A stretch of 64,000 nucleotides of DNA from contig OX485808.1 in NCBI GenBank assembly GCA_950295325.1, positions 7,504,501-7,568,500 on the forward strand. Direction: 5' to 3'. The notes beneath the pieces were generated by a model that saw only the letters and a list, made by a program, of their open reading frames with translations, was not told the DNA's origin and ran no database searches. The translations under genes and the position numbers were made by a program. Below, piece after piece: positions 25,301 to 35,301 of this stretch; the first letter of the stretch is position 1, and each line of letters starts with the position of its first letter. This DNA is from Polytrichum commune (Eukaryota; Streptophyta; Polytrichopsida; Polytrichales; Polytrichaceae).

Positions 25301-26666
25301 AGATAATTTCCACCCTCTCATCATCTCATCCGTACTACTAAAGGGAAGGCATATGAGCCTACATTCAAAACAGACACCGCTTGTGAAATATTGGGAATCT
25401 TCTAACATGTAGCACATCTTTTTGTTTTCGAGCACCACAAATCTAGGAACACTGTACATTTTAGAAAAGTAACTTGGCTAGGCTCACATCACACGTACCT
25501 TGATTTCACATAAGTAGCCCCGCTCCTTCATGCAGCTTCTAGAAGCCTTTGACCAACTTCTTTGGTTAGATATATAGGACGATCATAAGTCGAAGCTCTT
25601 TCTTTGCCTACGCTGACAAGTCTAGGATAGATGTCAAAAGATTAAATCGGGATGGATGTAAAAAGAGAATTCCGGATGAATGTAAGAAACGTGGGCTTGT
25701 ATGTGGGCCTTATTACGTACTAAGGTAGCGCCAACCCATTCCCAACAAGTTGAGCAATTTAGTATACTTGCGGTTTAGGTTTGATCTGAGAAAAAAAAAT
25801 TTCATGTAGAGAAATAGAGATAAGAAGAAATTCATAGTTTTTTCATAGTTTTCTTGCAATAACCAAATTACTTTGAATATTTCAAAGTGGAAATTCACTT
25901 CAACCTAGACTCACGATGTAGGCTTCCCCATTTCCGACCGCCAATCGGTCACAAAACCAAGAACGCTTGATTTTCATAATAAGAAATTATTGCACCTAAA
26001 TGTGCTTGCATTCTAAGTCTAGTTGTCAGCTTAGCCACTGACATTTGGCTAGGTTGACTTTTGTTCGTGATGTGTCAACATTGATCAAAGTTTGATATTG
26101 TGTTGCAAGGAAATAAGTTGCCCTAGTTGCAAAGCTGGGTGGTGGTCATGAACGAGTCGACTACCTTAGTCATTTAGTCTTCTTGCTTGTGTACATCGTG
26201 GCAAGGTTCCTACACTGGAATGTCCAATTCGGTTACCTTTACACATAGCTTGTCTCCTTACCTGTATAGACTACCTTGGGTTAAAAACGTATCACAAAAA
26301 CTTATAACAGTGTTTTATCAATATGTACATAGCAACCATAATACTAATTTCTTCATGTATTTTGTTACTATGACAACAAATGTACAAAATAGTGTGGAAT
26401 GTTGATAAACTCACGTGCGGCAACCTAATTGCACATATCAATGTAGTTAAACACGTACATAGTTTGATGTTCTAGTCTTGAATGCGCAAGTTATTTTTAG
26501 TTGTGTTAGGACATGGCCGCACATGCAACATTGTGATCCACGCATGCCATTTGATGTGGTAGTTGGAACAAATGTAAACTGTAATTGACAGTGTTTTAAT
26601 GTTCTAGTGTTTCAAATACGTTTCAATAATTTAGTTTTTTATTAGAATAGTCAAATCATTGATTAT
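22370..26666. other. Non-coding stretch of decayed repeats
   Basis: No recognisable gene. It contains a member of the large dispersed repeat family (23,900-24,260), a CA run at about 24,402-24,413 and many short overlapping frames. The longest, 132 codons on the minus strand at 23,548-23,946, is rich in Gly/His/Trp, has no family signature and overlaps frames on the other strand. Confidence 0.45.
23900..24260 (+). repeat. Dispersed repeat family E, copy
   Basis: Shares with 43,260-43,720 the ordered blocks CACTTCTTGTAGGAT / CACTTCTCGTAGGAT, GAATATCTTA, a GATCAAAGTGAAGAT / ATCAAAGAAAAGAT block, a TGGTCACATA / TGGTCATATA block and the CATGTT(A/C)AC block. Inverted copies occur at 48,330-48,740, 50,640-50,960 and 51,330-51,620. 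Class unknown. Ends not resolved. Confidence 0.6.
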
Positions 26667-27054
26667 TACACTAAATGTGTTGTTTAGTGTCACCAATTCT
26701 TATTGTCTTGCTCAATACTAATTGTAAACCACGGTATAGCGTCACCAACACTCAATGTTAACCCAACATTATTTGTCGTTCCTTATATATATATATATTT
26801 TGGGGGGGGGGATTATAGATTTACAATGTTGCAAGTATTGTCACTATACCAAGTGATTTTTCATCCAAATTTTAATCATCCATGACAATATTTCATCACA
26901 AGCTGCTGACAAGAGAAAGTAGGGTTTTGGCCAACGGATGAACTCATGTATCATCCATGACAATATTTGTTCACTTATTCATGAGAAGTGTCCTTCAAAA
27001 ATGTACCAGAGTGACATAAAATACCATATGACCCTAAATATCATATTTAGTGTA
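26667..27054 (+). mobile_element. MITE family C copy 2 (TA-flanked, palindromic TIR)
   Basis: Best-preserved family member, 388 bp. Starts TACACTAAATGTGTTGTTTAG and ends ATCATATTTAGTGTA. The terminal TA on each side is consistent with a TA TSD as in Tc1/mariner (Stowaway-type) MITEs. The TIR itself is nearly palindromic (CACTAAATA facing TATTTAGTG). Interior shared with 3,436-3,768 and 40,270-40,647. Non-coding. Confidence 0.8.
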
Positions 27055-27413
27055 ATATTTCAATGTTACACTATTATAATGTAGGAATGTTTCATAATCA
27101 ACGTAGGTAGGTAGGTGTATGTGGTGCTTCAATGATTCAAAATTGTACCCTCAAGATTCTCAAAAATAATGCGCAAGGTTATTAAACATGAATGATTTCT
27201 ATCTTCTCTTAGGGGTTGTCATTGTCATGTCTGTCATGTTCTTTAGAATGGAGAAGGGTAACAAGAAATTTCTTACATGGTAAAATTTGACTAATCAATA
27301 TCCTCCACGTCAAGAGTTTGGTCGACTGCTTGGGTCGGTGAACCCTATTTATTTATTCATATTTCAAATCACAACCAACCGACTTTCTTTCTTCTTCTTC
27401 TTCTTCTGCTTCT

Positions 27414-27599
27414 TAAATTTTTTTTGAGACAGAAGGCCGACATGCCAACACCAAAGCACATGAAGCAGTTGACCACCTGGCAAGTTTTTCCGTCAAGCAG
27501 AGAGGAGATTTCACAGCCGGGATTCGAACCGCCAACCTCTTCCTTGAGATTTGGGTATCTCTCCACCTTCATCCGGTAGTTTAAGGTCATCTCGGACCA
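27414..27599 (-). mobile_element. tRNA-type SINE copy 2
   Basis: On the minus strand: 5' end TGGTCCGAGATGACC at 27,599, an intact pol III B box GGTTCGAATCC at about 27,520, a body shared with 13,502-13,698, and an A-rich tail (T-rich on + at 27,414-27,425) running into an AAG-rich stretch. The B box is better preserved than in copy 1. A TSD could not be identified. The short minus-strand frame over it is a shadow. Confidence 0.82.
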
Positions 27600-28348
27600 T
27601 TGATAGTTTGGTCAACTATCAAGTTGACTTGAATTTTGGATTGACCATTCAAATTTGTAAACCGTGTTAATCCACATCAGCTAGACTAGTCGACTCCAAG
27701 TTTTCCAACAACAATAATCTAAATTTTATAATAATATATTTGAGGGATATGATTAAGAGAAGGTGGCCAAAATGACATAGGTAAACTTTGGAAGGAAAAT
27801 GATGTGGGTTTTAATTTCCTCTCCCTGCACATGCACTTGGGTGACATTAAATTAACATTTTCATTTAAAATTTTAAAATTTCAAGCATTTCAACTTTTTT
27901 TTATGAAATGATCCAAGTCCCTCATGTTTGTGATTAAGTCTAGAACACTAAAGCATTGAAACACTAAAACATTGGATATTGTTAATTACTGAATAAATAC
28001 ACTCAAGGTGACTGTTGGGCTCTTTTCCCAAGGGGTACCATGGGCATGAGTTATCATGGATAGCCATGACATAGAATTTTAGACTAATATTGGAAACTAG
28101 TTCGACTTTTGGAATTATAACATAAATTATCTACAACAATTATTCAAGAAATTAGTTGAGTACATATTTCAAGCATGCAGTCTCTCAGGAGCAGGTTCCC
28201 GAGTCCCAGGGAGGCTGCTATGTTAAGGTTGGTTAACCCCAAAGGGCCAATGGGACAAAAAGATGTTCCCTGGCATGGCCACATGTTGAGGTGGACCCCA
28301 ATAATATTATAATCGGGTCAAAGTTGCAATTTGAATGACATTTGTTGA
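27600..28348. other. Non-coding stretch, nothing recognised
   Basis: AT-rich sequence with no gene, TIR pair or array found. A GC-richer patch lies near 28,180-28,300. Confidence 0.45.
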
Positions 28349-29005
28349 TTGTGCATTGGATATAACGTTGAATATTCAAAAGTGGCCACGATGCTTATTC
28401 CTTTTGAGGCATCATGCTTTTTGCCTACTCGGGGTTCAATATCGCTTTGCATCACCCTTACTCACTTCAACAATCAAGGTTTGTTGTATAAAATCATGTG
28501 TGAATTGCACTCTAACATGAAGGTGTTTGCAATAGTGGATGACATTCTCTTGCACTCTTTGAGTTTTCCTTCTCTAAAATTGTGCAACTCATGGGGAGTA
28601 GTGGGTGAATATTGCGATGGAATGACAATTTGGGCCAGCCATGGATATATGGCTTGTAAACATGTTGTCGATGACACCACATTGAGAACAAGTTTCTTTG
28701 GTGGACTCTGCGCATGGATTGGAAGCTTTGGAGTAGCAAGTGTTGGGTTTGCATGTACTTTTTTTTGGGTCCTTGCCACATCCATAGAATTTACTGCCTT
28801 GGCTAGAGTCTTTGAAGACTATAAATCGGAGCTACTTGTTTCACATACATGCAACAACAATTGTGCGTTGGACAAAAAGATTGGTGCCATGTTTGCCCCC
28901 ATTGGTTTTCAAATAACACCAAATACTCACACAAAGAAGTATGTTTGGCACAATATTGGCAATAATGAGAACAATTGCTTGGATGAATTGGAAAGATATT
29001 GTTGA
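28349..29005 (+). CDS. Hypothetical 218-codon open frame, possible relic
   Basis: This is the second longest frame in the window. The peptide contains a Cys/Trp/Phe-rich central stretch (about residues 80-150), with FFGGLCAWIGSFGVA followed by ACTFFWVLATSIEFTALARV, which could span a membrane. A Cys/Asn-rich segment (CNNNCALDKK) and a basic His/Asn-rich end follow. I recognise no family. Two competing frames on the opposite strand lower the weight of its length. It ends 260 bp left of the chromovirus. It may be part of a decayed mobile element or a true exon; the sequence alone cannot decide. Confidence 0.2.
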   Translation: MCIGYNVEYSKVATMLIPFEASCFLPTRGSISLCITLTHFNNQGLLYKIMCELHSNMKVFAIVDDILLHSLSFPSLKLCNSWGVVGEYCDGMTIWASHGYMACKHVVDDTTLRTSFFGGLCAWIGSFGVASVGFACTFFWVLATSIEFTALARVFEDYKSELLVSHTCNNNCALDKKIGAMFAPIGFQITPNTHTKKYVWHNIGNNENNCLDELERYC

Positions 29006-29263
29006 GAATTTGCCATAATTTGGTGAAATCCAAAGCTGGTTCATGATGGGGTTTAGGGTTTACCGCACACATTTTGGTGAAGGGGGAGTGAAGGTTTGAC
29101 TACCACACTCTTGACATAGTCCTGAACCACTAGTCCTCTACCATCTACCCCTCACTATCAATTCCCTTGCCACAAGATGGGACTCACTAAATCTATGGCC
29201 AATGCCGAAGCCATGCAACATTGTACCCAATGTTAGGAAACATGAGATGAGGACAATGTAACA

Positions 29264-29268
29264 AAGGG
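29264..29268. repeat. Left target-site duplication of the chromovirus (AAGGG)
   Basis: AAGGG directly precedes the TG of the left LTR and is repeated at 36,274-36,278 directly after the CA of the right LTR. A 5-bp TSD is what Ty3/gypsy integrases make. Confidence 0.92.
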
Positions 29269-30240
29269 TGTCGCAACCCTTGCTAGCCCTCCTTGACCAT
29301 CTTGCCAATTTTCGTTTCTAGCAAAGGTTACGAGCGCTAACCATTCGCATTCCGCCATGCTAATGGATAGCTCCTCTTACCCCGGACCAATAGTTCATAG
29401 GAGGGAACCAACCCTCCTACTTTGCTTTCGGGACTCACCCCTTAATCGGTAACCCATTTCCCCAATGTGGACTTCCATCCATGGAAGTCCAATCCTATGT
29501 TGATCATCGCGTTGCCGGAGCAACACTACAACAACCCGAACCATACTAGGCAACTATGGCCTCACAATAGGCCAAAGCCCATGGAGGCCTTGCCGTTCGG
29601 CCTCGGGTGGGTGAGGCCACACCACCTCACCCATATAAGCCTCTAGGACTTCACGCGGGGCCCCTACCCCACCGTCAACCAACCTCTTGTCTCCCTACCA
29701 AGAGTTGGGGCCAAGTGGACATTTTCCTTTAGCTGCTGGGCCTAGAACCCCCCAGCAGCTTCAGACCATCATAACTTCCTTGTATGATGTCTGATCATAA
29801 CAACCAACCACTCCATCCTCATCTACGCTTCACGTAGATGCCGATGGATTCCTCACTTGCTCCATTCGAGCAAGTCTTGAGGAAGTTATGCCTGTTTGAA
29901 CCTTGGCAGTCCCGGGAATCCTCCCAGGCACTGCTGTACCAGGGCGCTGTCCCGGGACAGCGCCCCACTCAAATGGCCATAACTCCTAGCTCACACCTCC
30001 GATTGAGGTGTTCTTGAGCATTCTAGAATCACCACGCCATGAGCTACGCATAGCTCATGGCCTTGCCCTTGTGCCTCCTAGTCTTCGTGGGTGGGAGGCG
30101 TTCCCAATGCCCGGGGCCCTCACCCACACTAGGATCACTTGGGCCCTCTCACCAACGGCGCCACAAGTCCCGGGTGTCACTCCGGGGTCCCCCTTGTGCC
30201 CATGGTGTTTCGGGCACTCCTCATGGAGAGGTGCGCGACA
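29269..30240 (-). repeat. 3' LTR of the chromovirus
   Basis: 972 bp, identical as far as I can read to 35,302-36,273. On the minus strand it starts TGTCGCGCACC and ends GGTTGCGACA, with terminal TGTCGC/GCGACA inverted repeats. It contains a dense set of hairpins: 29,469-29,490, 29,731-29,760, 29,761-29,794, 29,820-29,840, 29,856-29,874, the perfect palindrome 29,942-29,965, and 30,037-30,060. The plus-strand frames across it (112-155 codons) are antisense to the element and are not genes. Confidence 0.95.
29942..29965. promoter_or_regulatory. Perfect 24-nt palindrome in the LTR
   Basis: Arms GGGCGCTGTCCC and GGGACAGCGCCC abut without a loop. The same sequence lies at 35,975-35,998 in the other LTR. 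It could be a protein-binding site or an RNA hairpin or dimerisation element in the transcript. The role is inference. Confidence 0.6.
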
Positions 30241-30252
30241 CTCACCCCCACC
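30241..30252 (-). promoter_or_regulatory. Polypurine tract of the chromovirus
   Basis: Read on the minus strand, GGTGGGGGTGAG immediately precedes the TG of the 3' LTR. This is the expected place and composition for the plus-strand primer of an LTR retrotransposon. It has one T within the G run. Confidence 0.75.
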
Positions 30253-31080
30253 AAACGGAGTCGATGCCCTCATCGACTATACTCGTAGTCGGCACACCAA
30301 TTCTCAAGTTGCCATCCTCTATGGTGCGGCATTGTGTTTACCTTAGGGCGCGACCCCCACAATGCATCTTCAAATTTGGCATAGTCCCAAAGGTGTCGTT
30401 CCTAGGTGGTCCGTTAGCGACCTTGGATCTCTCATCCAAGGACCTAACCTATACTAGACCCACCTACTTTGGGACTCACTTGGGTTGCCCCTCCTTTGGG
30501 GCCTCCCCCGTTAGGCTCCACTAGCCTAACGTGACACATCTAGGCGAGACCTCAACGCTTCCACTAAGTTGTCTCGGTTGCAACTCCGAGATGGCTTTCC
30601 ATTGTTAAGCCACGCCTCGATCGCACGGGGGTGATGCCAAGTCCCGCCCGACTCGGTTCCCACTTTGCTCTTTCGAGACATGGGTTCATGACTCCCATGC
30701 GCCAACTCTCGTTAGCTCGCGGGTAGCACTTTTATGAGCACGCGCCATCACCTTGTCCCCGCCCGGACAAGCCCACAACTAAGAAGTTTCTTGGTTTTAT
30801 CCAAGGCCCTTCCAAAGCCATAGCCCCCAATTACTCGGCTTACCCAACCTAGTTTGGCATATCTATTCCCCCTCTTCCATTAACCAAGCACAAGTACAAG
30901 ACTAGGACCTCATCTCATACTTTTCTCTTTGCACCACTAAAGTTTGGACTTTATTCCCTCAAGCCAAAGAACAAGTTCATGTTGTGGAGTAATTAGCCTT
31001 GAAGCTAAGTGTGCTACTAGGGTCTCTCCCGCACTAAAGGAGATTGATGTCCTCATCAATGCCTACGCTTCATTTTATTG
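30253..31080 (-). other. 3' untranslated part of the chromovirus
   Basis: About 830 bp between the chromodomain remnant and the polypurine tract. No open frame with a family signature. This length of 3' non-coding sequence is unremarkable for plant chromoviruses. Confidence 0.6.
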
Positions 31081-31460
31081 GAATGTCTAGCCTTACTTTC
31101 TTCAAAGTGCTTCACCAATTCCTTGGCGTTCATCATGTCTCTTGCCGCTACCCAAACGGCTTCATTCTATCCTCACCATTTCACCAAGTAGTCCTTTGTA
31201 CATTTTCTTTCATTTTTACTTGGGCTTCCTACACTTGAGGATGCCCTCCTACCTCATGTTCCAAATGACGTCCACAAGGTGGGGAGGTGGCCTAATCACT
31301 TGCTTGTGATCGGGCCACAAGGTGTCGTCCTAAAATGACTTTCGTAATGAGACATGAAATGTCGGATGCACTTTGATCTCCGGCGGTAATTCCAACTTAT
31401 ATATGTCCTTGACCACTTGTTCCACAATGGGAAACGGAGCTCCAATTTTGGACATGAACT
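31081..31460 (-). pseudogene. Integrase C-terminus and chromodomain remnant
   Basis: Minus-strand translation at about 31,351-31,452 gives APFPIVEQVVKDIYKLELPP followed by IKVHPTFHV, the conserved integrase tail of Ty3/gypsy elements. At 31,101-31,250 it gives YLVKW, a stop, Gly, a stop, then EAVWVAARDMMNAKELVKHFE. This is the core of a chromodomain (the aromatic/Trp pair and the NAKEL helix). Two in-frame stops break it. Chromodomains of this family bind modified histone H3 and steer insertion, as known for chromoviruses. Its presence places the element in the chromovirus branch. Confidence 0.85.
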
Positions 31461-31659
31461 TTGGAGTGAGGCCTTCCGGCTAGGTGAAGTTGTTCACATT
31501 CAACAACACCTTTTGGCCCACCTCATTCTCCACTTCGCGTCTTCCGGCATTGACTTGCACTCCGTAGCACCTTCGGGCTTTCTCCACCAACAACTTGGTC
31601 ATCTCCAAGACTTGTTTACGATCCTTGGCCAAGTCCTCACCATCTTGGTTAAACTCTAG

Positions 31660-32470
31660 TGTTCAATGTGCCCCTCCGAGAGCTAGGTTAATAGGTTGGA
31701 GCGCATCCACTCCATAAGCCACCACGAAAGACCACCCCTTGGTAGCCAAGTGTGTGGCTACCTTGCAATTACACTCCGCTCGACCCACATAGTCCGCCCA
31801 ATCTCCTTGGTCCGCCCCCACCAAGTTCCTCAAGTATTGCTTCAAGACTCCATTCACACGCTCCGTTTTCCCATCCATTTGGGAATGCAAGGCCGTGCCA
31901 AACCTTAGTTTCATTCCGACCTCCTTAGAGAAATGCATTGAAAATGCACTTGTGAACTTTGGATCTTGATCCCACACAATCACTCTTGGCAACCCGTGGT
32001 GCCTCAACCATCCTTTGAGAAAAGGCTATGAGGTCTCCAACGCGGCGGCGGTTCCCACAATCGGCACCATGTGTGCCAACTTGGCAAACCGCTCTACCAT
32101 CAACAAGATGGTATCATACCCATGTGACTCCGGCAAACTTGTGATCAAATATATGCACATAGTATGCCATGGTGCCGACGGGATAGGGAACGGTTGCAAG
32201 AAACCGCCTTGCTTTTGGTAAGAGGCTCGGTTCACTTGGCACTTTGTTCACGCCTTCACAAAGTGGGTTATATTCTCTTTTATGCACCGCCAATGGTACC
32301 TCTTTGACACCATTCTATGGCGGCTTTTTCTTTCTCCTCTATGGCCGGCAATAAGACTATCATATTCCTCCTTCAAAACCGATAGCCTCAACTTGCCTTG
32401 TGTCACATACACCCAACTTTGCTTGCACTTGAACAATCCGTCCACCAACTTAACCTCTTTGAGCACCTTG
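31660..32470 (-). pseudogene. Integrase remnant with first catalytic Asp lost
   Basis: Three broken minus-strand frames together cover an integrase. Near 32,290-32,360 lies the zinc-binding N-terminus (AGHRGERKSRHRMVSKRYHW, then a stop near the expected second-Cys region). At about 32,030-32,235 lies a PIPSAPWHTMCIYLITSLPE segment, where the first catalytic Asp of the DDE core is Tyr (codon TAT). At about 31,820-31,970 lies IVWDQDPKFTS with the second Asp, and DGKTERVNGVLKQYL with the Glu. The integrase would insert element cDNA into chromatin. With one core Asp replaced and several frame breaks it cannot work. Confidence 0.88.
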
Positions 32471-32699
32471 CTCTTGCGAAGCTCACCTAAAAGTTTTTGT
32501 GCTTTGGGGTAGTTAATTTACCCCTCCCGTATCTTGCATCACAAGTTTCCTTCGCCGGCACACATTAGCCACAAGGTTTGGATGGTTCTCATTGCTTGGA
32601 ACTCTTCCGGTTTACTTCGCGCATCCGGCACCACATTTCCGCGGTCCGGTTTGTGGATCAAATCCACCTTTATAAGCGCCAAACTATCATGTCACCACA

Positions 32700-33545
32700 A
32701 TGACTTGGCGCTCACTTGCGCTTGTATGTCAAAATTCTTTTAGGACACATTGTCCATGTAGACCTTTGCTTTGTGCGACCCCAAATAGCGTCGCCACCTC
32801 TTCAAGCAATGCACTATGGCAAAGAAGTTCTTTATCATGAGTTGGTTGTCTTCTTTGACAACCATCGAGCTTCATGCTCCCATATGCAATGGCCATCCAT
32901 CTTACACATAATCCAGCATTGGCAAAGTCACTCACCCCCATATGCACCTCAAGAGGTTTGTCAAACTCCGCGAACTTGAGCACGGGCGGCGAAGAGAACT
33001 TGGTCTTAAGCTCCCCAAAGACTTGGTGAAAAGGCTCATCCCACTATTGGGATAGCCATTTCTTTCACAAATTTCACAAGGTCGGACAACCATCGAGCTT
33101 CATGCTCCCATACGCAATGGCCACCCATCTTGCATCATCAACATCCGCCAATAGTAAAGTCACTCGCCCCCATATGTACCTCAAAAGGATTGTCAAGCTC
33201 TGGGAACTTGACCACGGGCGGCGAAGAGAACGTCGTCATAAGCTCCTTCAAAGACTTGGTGAAAAGGCTCATCCCACTCTTGGGTTAGCCATTTCTTTCA
33301 CAAGTCGCACAAGGTTCGACAACCATTAAGCTTAATACTCCCATATGCAATGGGCATCCATCTTGGATCAACATCTACCAATGGTAAAATCACTCGCCCC
33401 CGTATGCATCTCAAAAGATTTGTCAAGCTCCGCGAACTTGATCACGGGCGGCGAAGAGAACTTCGTCTTAAGCTCCCCAAAAGAATTGGTGAAAAGGCTC
33501 ATCCCACTCTTGGGATAGCCATTTTTTTTTTCAACAAATTGACTA
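32700..33545 (-). pseudogene. RNase H region with a 230-bp segment triplicated
   Basis: Three head-to-tail copies of one segment: 32,858-33,087 (230 bp), 33,088-33,318 (231 bp) and 33,319 to about 33,545. On the minus strand each encodes the RT/RNase H joint and the start of RNase H: VKF or KFAE, then FEVH and SDF, ending at a Tyr/Gly-Ser motif. In every copy the family's T-D-A-S-D motif reads M-G-V-S-D, M-G-A-S-D or T-G-A-S-D, so the first catalytic Asp is Gly throughout. Copy 1 continues into the THDKELL motif at about 32,830. The copies differ from each other by substitutions and small indels, so the triplication is older than the insertion, while the shared Gly is older still. Confidence 0.85.
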
Positions 33546-33830
33546 AGGTCCTAGCAACCTTAGAAAAACCTTGAATGAAATGGTGGTAGCAGTTGGCTAG
33601 GCTAACAAATGACCTAACTTAGCCGTTTTTTTGAATCAAAGACCAATTCTCCTCTTGGATTGCCTTGACATTTTTCATGTTCTTCCACCAACTTCCTTTG
33701 TCACCACATACCTAAAAAACTCAATATCTTGTTGAGCAAAGTTATTTTTCACTCCTTGGCGGTAACTTTTTGGGCAACACATTGGTGAATTCATCCTTGT
33801 ATCTCACCAACATCCCACCAAACGGTTTAG
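33546..33830 (-). pseudogene. Reverse transcriptase stump, catalytic core deleted
   Basis: On the minus strand the pre-RT motif MLVRYKDEFTNVLPKKLPPR (about 33,755-33,815) is followed within a few codons by NFAQQDIEFFRYVVTKE (about 33,690-33,740). A post-palm segment VRSFVSLANCYHHFIQGFSK follows (about 33,555-33,625). In intact Ty3/gypsy pol these blocks are separated by about 160-170 residues that hold the fingers and palm, including the YxDD active site. That whole stretch, roughly 0.5 kb, is missing here. The product could not polymerise DNA. Confidence 0.8.
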
Positions 33831-35287
33831 GGGAGGCCCATCTTTCCTAGCCTCCCCATAAGTTCTTTGGAGTTGCTCCAATTGAACTCCAACCATTATG
33901 TTTTCCATTTTGCATTTGGTCCATTAAGACCAAATTCAACTTGGATCCTCCTACCATAGGACTCCTTGTCAATTTGAACTTCATCTCCTTGTCATTATGA
34001 CACATCATAATGCACCGCAAGCACACCGGCTTCGGCCTCACATCTATCATGTGAGTTTCAAAGAAGGTGACCTTTACAATGACATGCACCTTATTAATTT
34101 CACATGGTGTGAAATTTTGACAAAATTCAATGTCCCACATTGAAAGGTTACATGCATCGCGGCTTCCTTTGCTTCATGCGGTTCGCCCTTTGCAAACCGC
34201 ACCTTGGTGGGCTTGCCCGCTCTATGCGTCGACAAGTCCCAACCCCCTTATGAGCTTTGGGCTCATGAAAGAGTCCATTGCCTCTTTGTCAACTCATGAG
34301 ACATATCTCCGATTACTTGAGCCTCAAGGTATAAAAGACTTGGCCTTGGCTTAAGGCTATTAGCCTTGGCCACAAAGCCATAGTCTAACATTCGGTCCAC
34401 GGCAACAATATGTTTTGGCTTGGTCCGCAAAGCCAACTTTTAACATCCCGTCCGCGGCACAAATATGTTCTAGCTTGGTACCACCAATTCACATTGTAAC
34501 ATTCCGTCCGCGGCCCAAACATTATATGGATTAGTAGCATAAAACCAACTTCTAACATTCCGCATACGGCACAAATATGATTTGGCTTGGTACCACAAAG
34601 CCACCTTCCACATTGTGTCCGCGAAACGAGCATGATTTGCCTTGGTATAACGGCCACACTACTTATGCCCATTTCCTTGAGACCTCTTTCGGCTAAACCC
34701 ACTTCATGGTGGTACGCCGTCGAATTTCTTTTTAGGACCATCGACTTCAATGTTCTTCAAATCTTAAAGATTCCCGATACGTCCTCAAGAAGCTTTGGGG
34801 ACTCGGACATGGAATTCACCACCCGCTTTTGAATTCCCACCTAAAACGATGCATGTCTCACAAGGTCGTCCATTTTAGGTGTATCCTTCACTTGTGCGTT
34901 TGAATAGCGCACATAGGCCTTAAGAGGCCCCGGGTGCCTCATTTGCACCAATTCCAACATCACCACCTTTTAAGCATTTCAAATTGGAATTTCAATCCAA
35001 AATTAATACCCTCCAAGGTTTAAGGTGCATTCGGTATTCTAGGCCCCAAATACTTTTGGAGGTTTGTGGGAGCCCTTTTCAAAGCACTCCTTCATTTTCC
35101 TTACCGAATCCACCTTAGTGCCCACCATTGTCATTAGAACCAATGGTATGGTCAAACTCCACTTGCACATGATCCTTGTTCCAATTTAAGCCTCACAACC
35201 TTTTGGAAACCACGGGCTCACCATCACAACCCGCATTTTTTGATAGCCATGTTTCCCTCAAAGTGCGAGCTCAAAATTTGGAACCCT
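33831..35287 (-). pseudogene. Degenerate gag/protease and leader region
   Basis: Lies between the primer-binding site and the RT stump, where gag and protease belong. No zinc knuckle or DSG/DTG protease site is readable. Frames of 97-121 codons occur, one of them driven by the 55-bp tandem array (34,387-34,660), giving a Cys/Trp-rich repeating peptide. Too decayed or too derived for a firm protein call. Confidence 0.5.
34387..34660. repeat. Five-copy 55-bp tandem array inside the chromovirus
   Basis: Units start with AACAT(T/C)C(C/G)G-type sequence at 34,387, 34,442, 34,498, 34,554 and about 34,609, spaced 55-56 bp. Each has GTCCGCGGC-like, CAAATATG and GGCTTGGTACCA-like blocks. Units are diverged by substitutions. 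Confidence 0.85.
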
Positions 35288-35299
35288 GCTCTGATACCA
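35288..35299 (-). promoter_or_regulatory. Primer-binding site for initiator tRNA-Met
   Basis: The minus strand reads TGGTATCAGAGC, the 12-nt complement of the 3' end of plant initiator tRNA-Met, two bases inside the right-hand LTR. This fixes the element's orientation as minus and is the standard primer for plant LTR retrotransposons. Confidence 0.95.
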
Positions 35300-35301
35300 C
35301 G

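Noticed and set aside
30008-30524. Overlapping 112- and 155-codon plus-strand frames in the left LTR, with counterparts near 36,041-36,426 in the right LTR
   Set aside because: They are antisense to the retrotransposon and fall in GC-rich, hairpin-rich LTR sequence where stops are rare. No family signature.
34387-34660. Array considered as a CRISPR-like repeat-spacer locus
   Set aside because: There are no unique spacers; whole 55-bp units repeat, and it lies inside a plant retrotransposon.
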